A stretch of 64,000 nucleotides of DNA, from contig NZ_CP017243.1 of the NCBI RefSeq assembly GCF_001908375.1, positions 1-64,000 on the forward strand. Direction: 5' to 3'. Source of the DNA: Rhizobium etli 8C-3. Its GTDB lineage: Bacteria > Pseudomonadota > Alphaproteobacteria > Rhizobiales > Rhizobiaceae. The position numbers and the translations under genes were made by a program. Positions 18,744 through 27,161 of the stretch are shown here, one piece after another; position 1 is the stretch's first letter, and the number at the start of each line of letters is the position of its first letter. The notes beneath the pieces are model-generated. The model was given only the letters and a program-made list of their open reading frames with translations, ran no database searches and was not told the origin of the DNA.

Positions 18744-19124
18744 TTAGGCTAAATCGATTGGATGCGCGGTAATCAAAATAGGTGGTAGGCCGTCTCCGTG
18801 ATCATTCCAAACCGTCCTAATGCAATAACTGCGGCCATTCGGCATCCCGACAAAGCAGTCAACGACTAGCTTCATTCCGAAGGCATGTTTCTCTACTGAA
18901 GCGACAGGATTGCAAGCAGCGTGCTCTCGCATCGTTTCCTTAAATGACTCAATGTCTTCACGTTTGTGGCCAACGCCTTCAAAAAATTTGGCCTTCGCTG
19001 CTCCTATTGAATGGTTGTTGTTGAGAAGGTAGTCAGCGACCTTATTGTCGGCAATGCGAAGGTCTTGGGGGTTCTCAATCCACGATTGCTCGCCCAATGG
19101 CTGCCAAGGCGGGGTGTCATGCAT
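18744..19124 (-). CDS. DUF6883 family protein
   Basis: 126 aa from the ATG at 19124, which overlaps the stop of the upstream res gene by 8 bp. It fits DUF6883: DNKVADYLLNNNHSIGAAKAKFFEGVGH near the N terminus and a C-terminal strand pair with RTVWNDHGDGLPPILITAHP. In other genomes DUF6883 genes commonly lie next to small DUF4926 genes. Here the partner-like DUF4926 domain appears to be fused to the end of Res (see that entry). The two-domain pairing resembles a toxin-antitoxin or immunity arrangement, but no function is established to my knowledge. Confidence 0.75.
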   Translation of the reverse strand: MHDTPPWQPLGEQSWIENPQDLRIADNKVADYLLNNNHSIGAAKAKFFEGVGHKREDIESFKETMREHAACNPVASVEKHAFGMKLVVDCFVGMPNGRSYCIRTVWNDHGDGLPPILITAHPIDLA

Positions 19125-22083
19125 CGATCGGCTCCAGATCACTCCCGAAGACCGTTACTGTCAAAGCCGGGGCAAGCGAAACCTCAACCTCGTATGCATC
19201 TCGCGACGGATAGCTATCGACGATGACTCCTTCTGTGCCTGCGGGAATATCGATTCTCGCGGCCGTGAAAGCACGCCGCAGCCTGACTAGGGAATGTGCG
19301 GCAAACCGATGGCCCGCTGTCCTACGGATAATGTCCTCAATCTGATGGGGCGCGAACGCTACGTCCCAATCCCAGCGACCGAAGCCACCTGAAGCATTGA
19401 TTGCCCCGATCCACTCGTCGAGCGCGAGCCTTTTTGCCTTGTCCTGAGGGCTGTCAGTGCCCTTGACTTCCAGCGCCAGCATCGTCCCACCTGTGAGGCG
19501 CACAAGGAAGTCCGGAACATAGCGTCGCCGCGAACCCGCCCACATGTAGTAGATCTGGAAGCCGAGATGATCGTTCTTGGCATAAGCGATGACGTCGTCG
19601 CGCTTCTCGAAGATGTTCGCTGCATGTCCCTCCCAGGATGAATCCCCAACCAGGTGGCTGATATGCGACTTGGTTGTCGGAAAGCACGGCTTGGTGGTGT
19701 ACCAGGTCCGCATCTGGCCGGTGGCGCCGATCGGGTTTTCCTCGTCGAACACCGGCGTCAGACGTTCCGTGTTCTGCTCTGTCACGTTGCTCAGCACATG
19801 CTGAACGACGAGGTCGATGTTGAGTGCGATCAGAATCCGCCGCCGAAGCGGGTCGGAGTGGAACAGCGACGGGATGTCGAGGCGGTCGGAGTTGAGGAAC
19901 GCCTCAACGATCTTGACCAGCTGCGCTGCGAGATACTCGTAGTTACCCGAAAAACCGTGGCTGAGTTCGGCGAAGGCCTTCCGTGCTGCCTGAAAGACGA
20001 GACGTTGCAGACGAAAGCCGTCAGGCAGTTTCTCGAGGTCGATGGCTGTCACCTTGCCCATGTCGGTCGCGCCGCCGAGCGCGGGGGCCAATTCCGCGCT
20101 GATTGGCGTGCTGGCAGGGTCGAGCACGAGCGGTGTTACCTTGCCCCAGTCCATGGCAAGTTGTGGTCTCACGACCGTTTCAACCCGCAGCACGTTCGGC
20201 CAGCGAAGTTCCAGGTGGGCCCGCTCGGGCAGGACTTCGATCTGAGTGGTCGGTTTCGGAGGCGGTGGAGCTTCCCCGCCTTCGCCTGTTTCCGAAATGG
20301 AAAGCGGCACACCGAAAACGTTGACGTATTCGGGCAGGAACAGGCCATTCTCGTCCGTGTCATAGGACACCCGACGCAATCCGCGCCCGACGACCTGTTC
20401 GCAGAGCAGCTGCGAGGTGAAGGCCCGGAGACCCATGATGTGCGTGACGTTCTTGGCGTCCCATCCCTCCGACAGCATCGCAACCGATATGACGTTCTGC
20501 AGATCCTGTCCGGCCCCATCCCGCTTTCCGACGTTGTCCACGATCTCACGCAGCAGTTCTTCCTTCTTCAGGGCGCGGAACTGCTGGCGGCGGGTCTCGG
20601 GGATGGTCGCAGCGTCGATGATTGCCTTCAGCCGCGCCTCGTAATCCTTGTCGGAGGTCGCGGTCTCGCCGATCTCAGCCTTCTCCAGCACCTTGGAATC
20701 GACCCGGAGCGTTCGGGTCGGTGCGTGCAATTCCGGCCAGTGCGCATCGCCCTTGTTGAAATAGGTCTCGATGCGGGCTGCGGTTTCGGTGCGGTTGCAG
20801 ACCGTCAGCATGACCGGCGGGGAATGATGCCCGGCCTCCTGCCATTGCGCCCGAGTTTCCCGCCAGTCGGCGCCGAGCAGCGTATAGGCGTCCTGGACCA
20901 GCTTCGGCAGCGCTTCATGCGCTTCGGCCTTGCGGTTCAGATCTTCGGAAACGGTCGGGTCGCGGTAAATGTGGTAGAGTTTCGAGCGCAGCGTCTTAGC
21001 ATCCGGAACCGCATCGTCCCTGACCACCACGCGCGGGGTCTTCACCAGCCCGGCCTCGATCGCGTCGTTTAGGCCGAAATCCGAGATGATCCAGTCGAAC
21101 AGCGCAGTATCGGTGCTCTTCTTACCCGTCGGCGCGAAGGGCGTTGCCGACAGGTCGAAGCAGCGCTGGATGCGCCGGGTCTTGTGGATGCGGTCGAGCC
21201 CCTCGATCCAGCGCGTTGCCTCGTCGAGGTCGATGCCATGCTCCTCGGCATGCTTCTTGCTGATCTTCACCTCGGGCGGCTTGCGATAGGCGTGGTGTGC
21301 CTCGTCGTTGATGACGATGATGTCCTTGTGCGCCGCCAGCTTGCCCAGCACGCGCCGTGTGAAGGCTTCGTCGGATTCGCGCCCCTTCTTCACCACCGAG
21401 CGGTCCGCTTCCTTCAGCGGCATTAGCGTGTGCCAGTTCTCGATCATCACCTCCGCCTGGTTCAGTTTCTGGCGCAGGGCCTCGGACGGGCACAGGTTGA
21501 ACTCGTCGTAATAGCTGCCCTCGCTGGGCAATAGCACCTGCAGCCGTTCCTTCACGGTTAGGCCGGGCGCCACGATGAACACCGCACGGCTGAAATCCTT
21601 GTTCCGCTTCGGATAGGTCAGCGCGTTCAGCACCTGCCAGGTGATGATCATCGCCATCACCGTGGTCTTTCCCGCGCCCGTCGCCATCTTGTTGCAGAGA
21701 CGCTCCCATACTCCGCCATCGCCGGGGATCGCGATGCCCTGCTTGTAGCCTGCCGCACCCTCGACCCACCAGATCAGCGTCTCGATGGCCTCAAGCTGGC
21801 AGAAATAGAACGGATGCTGTCGCGCTTCGTGGTCGTGCCAGTGCTCCAACAGCTTGCGGGTGACGATGGTCACGCCGGGCCAGCCGTCTTCGCGCCACTG
21901 ATCCACGCGGATGCGGATCGTGTTCACCAGATCCAGCACCTCTGTGCGTTTGGTGTTGTTGCGCGCGTCAAAGACCTCGTAGCTTGCCGGCCGCCGCTCG
22001 GGCTTGATCTCCAGCTTGCCGCCCTTGGCCTCGACCCAATGCTGCGCCGGGCAAACGAAGGGCGAATTGATGATGAGGGACAT
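19117..22083 (-). CDS. Type III-like restriction subunit Res (BPTD_3080-type) with C-terminal DUF4926-like domain
   Basis: 988 aa. SF2 helicase motor: Walker A ATGAGKTT (134-141), DEAHH (260-264), SATPFAPTGK, and the motif VI region EQVVGRGLRR. A PD-(D/E)XK nuclease follows near the C terminus: PDF with D858, then E872-V-K874. The last ~50 residues, beyond the usual end, contain IDIPAGTEGVIVDSYPSRDA and YEVEVS, matching the pattern of DUF4926. The gene starts 4 bp after mod and forms one operon with it. With the methyltransferase it should make an ATP-dependent restriction complex. Confidence 0.88.
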   Translation of the reverse strand: MSLIINSPFVCPAQHWVEAKGGKLEIKPERRPASYEVFDARNNTKRTEVLDLVNTIRIRVDQWREDGWPGVTIVTRKLLEHWHDHEARQHPFYFCQLEAIETLIWWVEGAAGYKQGIAIPGDGGVWERLCNKMATGAGKTTVMAMIITWQVLNALTYPKRNKDFSRAVFIVAPGLTVKERLQVLLPSEGSYYDEFNLCPSEALRQKLNQAEVMIENWHTLMPLKEADRSVVKKGRESDEAFTRRVLGKLAAHKDIIVINDEAHHAYRKPPEVKISKKHAEEHGIDLDEATRWIEGLDRIHKTRRIQRCFDLSATPFAPTGKKSTDTALFDWIISDFGLNDAIEAGLVKTPRVVVRDDAVPDAKTLRSKLYHIYRDPTVSEDLNRKAEAHEALPKLVQDAYTLLGADWRETRAQWQEAGHHSPPVMLTVCNRTETAARIETYFNKGDAHWPELHAPTRTLRVDSKVLEKAEIGETATSDKDYEARLKAIIDAATIPETRRQQFRALKKEELLREIVDNVGKRDGAGQDLQNVISVAMLSEGWDAKNVTHIMGLRAFTSQLLCEQVVGRGLRRVSYDTDENGLFLPEYVNVFGVPLSISETGEGGEAPPPPKPTTQIEVLPERAHLELRWPNVLRVETVVRPQLAMDWGKVTPLVLDPASTPISAELAPALGGATDMGKVTAIDLEKLPDGFRLQRLVFQAARKAFAELSHGFSGNYEYLAAQLVKIVEAFLNSDRLDIPSLFHSDPLRRRILIALNIDLVVQHVLSNVTEQNTERLTPVFDEENPIGATGQMRTWYTTKPCFPTTKSHISHLVGDSSWEGHAANIFEKRDDVIAYAKNDHLGFQIYYMWAGSRRRYVPDFLVRLTGGTMLALEVKGTDSPQDKAKRLALDEWIGAINASGGFGRWDWDVAFAPHQIEDIIRRTAGHRFAAHSLVRLRRAFTAARIDIPAGTEGVIVDSYPSRDAYEVEVSLAPALTVTVFGSDLEPIDA

Positions 22084-22087
22084 GGGC

Positions 22088-25000
22088 TTATCCCTCCAGC
22101 GACATGATCTTGAGCGACTCGATCCCGCGGTCGTCCACGATCTTGACCGCGATGCGTCGGTTCTCGCCCGCTTCGAAGGGCAGCGAGACGGTGCCGTGGA
22201 ACTGCTCCAGCAGGTCTTCGTCCAGCTCTGCCCTCACGGTTTTGCGCAGGCGGTTCCAGCCGCCCTTCGCATCCGCTATCGGGAAGAACACCTGATGCGG
22301 CATCAAGGATCGGTTGTCGTAATCCACGTCAAGCGACCACATGGCGATCTGCTTGGTGCCGCCCGAGACCAGATCGCCCTTGCGCGGATCGAAATAGTCG
22401 AAACCGTTGACCTGAACCTCCCACAGCCCGTCCTTGCGCTTGCGCAGGTCCACATCGGGCTGGCCCATCAGCCAGAAGGACTGGTTGGAACTGCGGCCCT
22501 TCTTCAAGTCTTCGGTCAAAAGGTCGGTGTTCATCTGCGCCTTGAGCAGCGTTACGCCCGGCCAGTTCACCTCGGCGATGTCTTTCGCAGCCTCAGGGTC
22601 AAAGGTGAAGGCGCAGAATAGGATGAATTTCGGCGACGGGCGCAGGGTCTCGGCTTCGGTCAGCGCCAGTTCCACCTGCCGCTGCTCCAGCGCCGCGTGC
22701 TCGGGGCCGAAGCTGACGACGACGCGTTCGCCCGTCTCGGCCAGCAATCCGCTGGCGTGTATGTGTTTCAGCCCCGGCAGCGTCTCGAATTCGGCGAAGC
22801 GGAGCATGGCGCCGCCCTTGCCACGCACGCCGGTCTTCAGCAGTTCGTCGCGCCAGAGCGCTTGGCGCGACGTCTCGCCGGAGCGGGCGACGGTTTCGTC
22901 GGCCTCTTGTGGGGGCAAGCTGTCGTCCAGCGACAGGACGGTAGGCGCCGGCACCGCCTCGACTGAGAATGGCCCGCAGATGCGCAATTTGGATTTGTCG
23001 ATGCGCGGCTTGTCGTAAAGCGTTTCCTGCTCGGCGTGGTCACTTATGCTCTGGTCCATGCGGCGCAGCATCGCCTGCCGGGCTTTGTGGAAGCTTTCGA
23101 AGGGCGCACGGGCTGTATCGGGCCATGCGTCGGGCCAGTCTAACGGCACTTCCCATTCGTGCAGGGTGTCACCTTTGGCGAAGTCTACTGGCTCACCCTT
23201 GCGCACGCCTTGGCTGGGCTTGAGTGGCTTTGGTGGAGTGGCGGCCAGCGCACTGATCAGATCGGCCAGCGCCGCGGCGATTTTGGGATGGTCTTCATCA
23301 AATATCTTGTCGATATCCGTATTGCTGCCAATCGACCCCAGGCTAATGCGCTTTGCAGTTTCATGATCAAATCCGCCCTTCAATCCTTCGTGCGGGTATT
23401 TTAGAATGTAGTAGTCAAAGCTGGCAGTCATCAGCCGCTGCTTTGCGAGCGTGATGGCAATACGTGAGGTATCGCAAGTGATCCAGCGGCGCCCCCATTT
23501 TTCAGCTGTAAACGCCGTAGTTCCGGAGCCGCAGGTAATATCTAACACTAGATCACCTGGATCTGTCGTCATCAATATGCAGCGCTCTACAATGCGGGTG
23601 TTGGTTTCGACGACGTATTGCATGTTGGATGCGCCACCAAACCCAAGCCAAACTGAGTGAAACACCTTGTATTCGAAATCAGTCGCAAATTTCTTCAAAC
23701 GAAGCGACGTAGTTTTCGGAACTATCCGCCCAGCTTTAGCCGCGCGATCAAGTCCTTCGATCGGCACCTTCCAATGTTCATTCGCGCCGCACGGCCAGCT
23801 CTTTCCCATGAAATTGTATGGGCAGGTGGTCGTACTTCTGAAGCCATCCGATTTCAGCGGGTCTTCAGAATAGTCGCCATCCATATCCGGCTTTTTTTCA
23901 TAGAGAGTTCGGTACTTCAGGCGATCTTTGTTCTTCGCGTAAAACAACAGGATGTCGCAAACCTTTCCGAGGTGGCTGCCAGTCACAGATCCTGTTTTCG
24001 AGAATGATATCTGCGAGACAAAATTTGTAACGCCGAATATTTCGTCAAGCACTCCCCTGACCAAATGTACATTCTCATCAGATATCTGCACGAAGACTGC
24101 TCCACTATCGTTCAGCAGCTCTCTTGCCAATATTAAGCGGTCACGCAAATAGGTGAGGTATGAATGGATGCCGAGTTCCCACGTGTCCCGAAAGGCCTTG
24201 ATCATCTCGGGTTCTTGGTTGAGGTCCTCATCTTTATCCGAGTCTGACAGCTTTCTTTTGTTCGTGAAGGGCTGGAAGTTTGATCCGTATTTGATGCCAT
24301 AGGGCGGATCGATGTAGATCATCTGCACCTTGCCGCGCATGCTCTCCTTGGCCAGAAGCGAGTTCATGACCAGAAGGCTGTCGCCCGCCACCAGCCGGTT
24401 CGACCAGCCCTTTTCATGGTGATAGAAATCCAGTGCTTGGCGCAGCGGCAGGTTCTCGAACGGTGCGGCGAACAGGTCCGGCTGCCGCCACTGGGTCGGC
24501 GCATCCTTGCCCTTCAGCCGCTTCGCCGCATTGGCGAGGATCGTCGCCGGGTCCACCCGTTCATGGACATGGAGCGAGACGGTATCGACCTCGAAGCTCA
24601 ATCGCTCTGCCTTGCCAGTCCAGTTCAAATAGGGCGCCTGCAGCCGCTTCAGTTCCCGCAGCGCGTCCTCCATCCGCTCGGGATCTTCGCTGGCCAGCGC
24701 GTCGTCGATCAGCTTCTCGATTCCCGCGCGCGCAGAGTCAAAATTCAGCACCGGGTCGAGATGCGGGTCATAGGCCCAGACCGTCTTGTCGCCATCTGGA
24801 TCTGTACCGGCATGGACCATCCCGACCTCGGGGTTGTTCACCCGCGTCTCGCCGTGGCGGTAGGACAGCACCTCCACGAGCCCGTCCGCCCTGCGCGCGA
24901 CCTTCTTCCCGGCCTTGGCCCTTCGCTGACGCGAGGCGGCCTCTTCGGTGTGGATCAGTTCGAACTGGTCGTCCTCGTCACTCTCATCCTCGTCTAGGTC

Positions 25001-25225
25001 GTCTTTATCATCGTCCGGTTCATCCGTGACACGGAAGATCGACCCGCCACGTCCCTGGCCACTCCCCAGCACGCCCTCATCGATCAGCGCATCGCGCGCG
25101 GCGATGTAGTCGTCTTCGGCAAGGTCCGGCATGTGCTCGCGCAGCAGCGCAAGCATCGCCCCGTTGCCAATGGTGGAGCCATCTTCGGGTGTCAGGGACA
25201 GGATTAGATTGGAAATATCGGACAT
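22088..25225 (-). CDS. Type III-like DNA methyltransferase Mod
   Basis: 1045 aa. An N-terminal winged-helix-like region (about 1-65) is followed by a very acidic linker (about 70-90, rich in Asp/Glu). The catalytic motif DPPY lies at 306-309 (IYIDPPYGIKYGSNF), and the AdoMet motif LDITCGSGTTAF comes later, the order of beta-class N6-adenine (or N4-cytosine) methyltransferases. The middle carries a large target-recognition region. The C-terminal third (about 850-1045) is beyond a minimal Mod. It protects self DNA and supplies sequence recognition for Res. The recognition site cannot be read from sequence. Confidence 0.9.
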   Translation of the reverse strand: MSDISNLILSLTPEDGSTIGNGAMLALLREHMPDLAEDDYIAARDALIDEGVLGSGQGRGGSIFRVTDEPDDDKDDLDEDESDEDDQFELIHTEEAASRQRRAKAGKKVARRADGLVEVLSYRHGETRVNNPEVGMVHAGTDPDGDKTVWAYDPHLDPVLNFDSARAGIEKLIDDALASEDPERMEDALRELKRLQAPYLNWTGKAERLSFEVDTVSLHVHERVDPATILANAAKRLKGKDAPTQWRQPDLFAAPFENLPLRQALDFYHHEKGWSNRLVAGDSLLVMNSLLAKESMRGKVQMIYIDPPYGIKYGSNFQPFTNKRKLSDSDKDEDLNQEPEMIKAFRDTWELGIHSYLTYLRDRLILARELLNDSGAVFVQISDENVHLVRGVLDEIFGVTNFVSQISFSKTGSVTGSHLGKVCDILLFYAKNKDRLKYRTLYEKKPDMDGDYSEDPLKSDGFRSTTTCPYNFMGKSWPCGANEHWKVPIEGLDRAAKAGRIVPKTTSLRLKKFATDFEYKVFHSVWLGFGGASNMQYVVETNTRIVERCILMTTDPGDLVLDITCGSGTTAFTAEKWGRRWITCDTSRIAITLAKQRLMTASFDYYILKYPHEGLKGGFDHETAKRISLGSIGSNTDIDKIFDEDHPKIAAALADLISALAATPPKPLKPSQGVRKGEPVDFAKGDTLHEWEVPLDWPDAWPDTARAPFESFHKARQAMLRRMDQSISDHAEQETLYDKPRIDKSKLRICGPFSVEAVPAPTVLSLDDSLPPQEADETVARSGETSRQALWRDELLKTGVRGKGGAMLRFAEFETLPGLKHIHASGLLAETGERVVVSFGPEHAALEQRQVELALTEAETLRPSPKFILFCAFTFDPEAAKDIAEVNWPGVTLLKAQMNTDLLTEDLKKGRSSNQSFWLMGQPDVDLRKRKDGLWEVQVNGFDYFDPRKGDLVSGGTKQIAMWSLDVDYDNRSLMPHQVFFPIADAKGGWNRLRKTVRAELDEDLLEQFHGTVSLPFEAGENRRIAVKIVDDRGIESLKIMSLEG

Positions 25226-25573
25226 GGGGCCAGGAACTCATAAACGGTCTTGTTCTTCATTACCTATCGCGCCGGTTGTCCGTTTGCACCTAGGAATTCT
25301 ATTTCCTGATGCCCGACTGAAGATCATAAAGCGAGCAAGTATGCGAATGGTCGCTTCGGCGAAGCTCTAGCGCAGCATCGAGGGTTGTCGCAAATGGCCC
25401 CTGAGGAGCGTGAGCGAGCCGCTCTCAACGCGGAACGTTTGCTTTACCCGCTGCACTCCAACAAACGGCCTGACAGGTTGCGGTCCCCTTCCGGACAGCC
25501 CATAGCAGACCAGATGCTTGATCTGGCTGATTTATTTACCGCCTTGCATCCGAAATTCTGGCGGGTCGTTGGT
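25226..25573. other. Intergenic region upstream of mod
   Basis: About 350 bp upstream of the R-M operon, expected to hold its promoter. A plus-strand frame (25393-25663, MAPEERERAALNAER...) runs into the antisense of the next gene. It has no recognised family and I do not call it as a gene. Confidence 0.4.
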
Positions 25574-26233
25574 TCATATCCCTTCAAGGCGTCTATCTTG
25601 AACCTCATCCAATTCATTTCGTGGACATGGGTTTGGGTTTTGGTTGGTACAGGCGCCGTTTGACGAGCGCAAAGCGTTGCGGAGATCCTTGTCCACCACC
25701 GCAAGATCGAGCCATTCCGGATCGAAGTAGCCGCCGCACCACCGGATAGTTTCAGTATATTCCGGATCTTCCTTGTCGGCGATGATCTCCAGGAAGCGCT
25801 CATAGCCGGAAACGCCGCCAACATCTTCGGGTGGCCGCGCCCTTTCGCCAGCAATGCAGCTTCCCTGTTTTGGCGAAGGCGCGAGTGTCAGGAATTCCTC
25901 GACCGCAACGGTGTGCCGCCAGCCATCCCCGAAATCATAGTTATAGCTGAAGACAGAACCTTCTTCAAAGTCCAGCAAGCGAACCTCTGTCTGATCGAAG
26001 ACGCGAGGATCGTCGTCGGTCGCGTCCTCTGTGAGGACCTCGATATCACCATAGCGTAGACCACCAATCCGAAACTCGTAGAGATGATAGTTCCACCAGT
26101 TGAAGGCAGCCTGAATTCCGAGATGCAGGTGCTGAAGATTCCAGTCGATGGGCAGGACTAACCGACGCCAGACTTGCGGCTGGATCTCGTCGATGGAAAC
26201 TTTGATCTGCACGGCGTTTGCGGGCTTGAACAT
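25574..26233 (-). CDS. Plasmid pRiA4b ORF-3 family protein
   Basis: About 219 aa from the ATG at 26233 (MFKPANAVQIKVSID); a longer frame to 26383 would add an unlikely N-terminal tail. It has the family signatures IQPQVWRRLVLP, LQHLHLGIQAAFNWWNYHLYEF, VFSYNYDFGDGWRHTV and PPEDVGGVSGYERFL. The family is widespread on rhizobial and agrobacterial plasmids and is often found near IS66-type elements. Function is unknown; the fold is a compact alpha/beta domain. The C-terminal ~30 residues look non-conserved. Confidence 0.88.
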   Translation of the reverse strand: MFKPANAVQIKVSIDEIQPQVWRRLVLPIDWNLQHLHLGIQAAFNWWNYHLYEFRIGGLRYGDIEVLTEDATDDDPRVFDQTEVRLLDFEEGSVFSYNYDFGDGWRHTVAVEEFLTLAPSPKQGSCIAGERARPPEDVGGVSGYERFLEIIADKEDPEYTETIRWCGGYFDPEWLDLAVVDKDLRNALRSSNGACTNQNPNPCPRNELDEVQDRRLEGI

Positions 26234-26381
26234 GACAGGAATGAACAAGGTCGCAAGGAGATCGTCAAGAAGGTCGCTCGACGATATGGCTGGGATCGGC
26301 ACGCTCCTGGCAGCAACCTGCCGGCTTGTGCAGGCGTCGATGCTCACTATCTCTGGTATGGGCCTGAATTGGAGCATCGCC

Positions 26382-26558
26382 ATGGATCAAAGCGCGGCCG
26401 ATATGGTGTCGAAGGTGTGCATCGAAATTCTTCCGCCGGAACGGGAAGACACCTGCACTCCGGACGCAGCAATCTGTCCCTGCTGTCGAAAGTTGCGCCC
26501 GGCATCGAGCATGGATGACGATGGCTGTGGGATTTGTGACGAATGCCTGGCGCCCTGA
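26382..26558 (+). CDS. Small Cys-rich (zinc-finger-like) rhizobial protein
   Basis: 58 aa with two CxxC pairs: ICPCCRKLRPASSMDDDGCG and ICDECLAP, an obvious four-cysteine zinc-binding pattern. GGAG lies 7 bp before the ATG at 26382. The C terminus GICDECLAP is, as I recall, common to a family of very small rhizobial plasmid proteins. It overlaps the next gene by 16 bp. Function unknown; a nucleic-acid or regulator-binding role is plausible. Confidence 0.7.
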   Translation: MDQSAADMVSKVCIEILPPEREDTCTPDAAICPCCRKLRPASSMDDDGCGICDECLAP

Positions 26559-26866
26559 CCTCCAGCAAAGAAGCGTCTGCTGTTTCTGCCTCATTTGAAG
26601 CCGCGCTTGCCAGACTATCTGACGGCTATATTCACGGGAATTTCGGTGGTCGAGCATGGGGCGTGACCGTCAAGCGGTCGGAGGACGGAAAGCGGACTTG
26701 GCTCTATGGCGAGGAGCTTGGCGGAACAGATATCATCAGCTTCAACTTCTATCGATTGGCTGCATCAGGCTCGCTGCTGAAGCCGTGCGAAATGTCATCC
26801 ACCAAGGTGATCGAGTTCGTTCTCGGCTTTGAGCCGAGTACGCAGAAAGCTGTGCCTTCATCATAG
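26543..26866 (+). CDS. Conserved small rhizobial protein of unknown function
   Basis: 107 aa, translationally coupled to the preceding zinc-finger-like gene. The sequence (FEAALARLSDGYIHGNFGGR, TWLYGEELGGTDIISFNFYR, STKVIEFVLGFEP) is typical of a rhizobial plasmid family I have seen annotated only as hypothetical. It is short, globular and has no signal peptide or membrane segment. The start at 26543 gives the coupling overlap; an internal start is possible. Confidence 0.65.
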   Translation: MPGALTSSKEASAVSASFEAALARLSDGYIHGNFGGRAWGVTVKRSEDGKRTWLYGEELGGTDIISFNFYRLAASGSLLKPCEMSSTKVIEFVLGFEPSTQKAVPSS

Positions 26867-26896
26867 TGGCCGAAAAATAAGCAAAAGATTTATGTT

Positions 26897-26925
26897 GCAA
26901 TGCAGCATACGCATGGCTGCATTGC
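26897..26925. repeat. Perfect 10-bp inverted repeat
   Basis: GCAATGCAGC (26897-26906) and GCTGCATTGC (26916-26925) are perfect complements with a 9-nt spacer. No T run follows, so it is more likely an operator or the upstream edge of the small RNA promoter than a terminator. It lies about 50 bp before the first anti-SD hairpin. Confidence 0.6.
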
Positions 26926-26972
26926 GATCTGAATGCTGGCGATCAAAGAAGCCTCTGGTATCCTCAGGGCAT

Positions 26973-27132
26973 CGAAGCAATGCACCTCCTCCCGCAGGGC
27001 TTCGTGTTTCAGGCGACCCACCCCTCCTCCCAAGGGACGTCTGACGGAACAGCGGCACTCCTCCTCCCAGCCGTTGTTCAATTCTTTCGAAAAGCCTGCC
27101 GCACCTCCTCCCGCTGCAGGCTTTTTCGTTTT
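26973..27132 (+). ncRNA. Candidate small RNA with four CCUCCUCCC hairpin loops (cuckoo/CcsR/alpha-r14-like)
   Basis: Four consecutive stem-loops each expose CCTCCTCCC, complementary to Shine-Dalgarno sequences. Loop motifs: 26985-26993, 27023-27031, 27060-27068, 27104-27112. Stems: CGAAGC/GCTTCG (26973-27004), TCAGGCG/CGTCTGA (27009-27044), GAACAGCGGC/GCCGTTGTTC (27047-27079) and AAAAGCCTGC/GCAGGCTTTT (27090-27125). The last stem runs into a T-rich tail (27122-27132), a good Rho-independent terminator, which fixes the strand. Stem sequences differ while loops are identical, so selection is on the loop. This matches the stress-related anti-SD small RNAs of Alphaproteobacteria, usually described with fewer hairpins. 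Confidence 0.82.
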
Positions 27133-27161
27133 ACGACAGATTCGTGGTCTGAGATCAGGCG

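Noticed and set aside
19654..21072. Plus-strand frame of 472 codons
   Set aside because: It is antisense to the res gene, whose helicase and nuclease motifs are unmistakable; the plus-strand translation shows no family resemblance.
25393..25663. Possible small gene MAPEERERAALNAER...
   Set aside because: No family, no strong start signal, and it runs antisense into the pRiA4b ORF-3 gene.
26233..26383. Upstream extension of the pRiA4b ORF-3 protein to 26383
   Set aside because: The extra 50 residues do not resemble the family and overlap the leader of the divergent small genes; the ATG at 26233 gives a family-like N terminus.
27023..27112. Repeated GGGAGGAGG on the minus strand as clustered ribosome-binding sites
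   Set aside because: No starts follow them on the minus strand, whereas on the plus strand each sits in a hairpin loop and the last hairpin ends in a T run, so the RNA reading is better.
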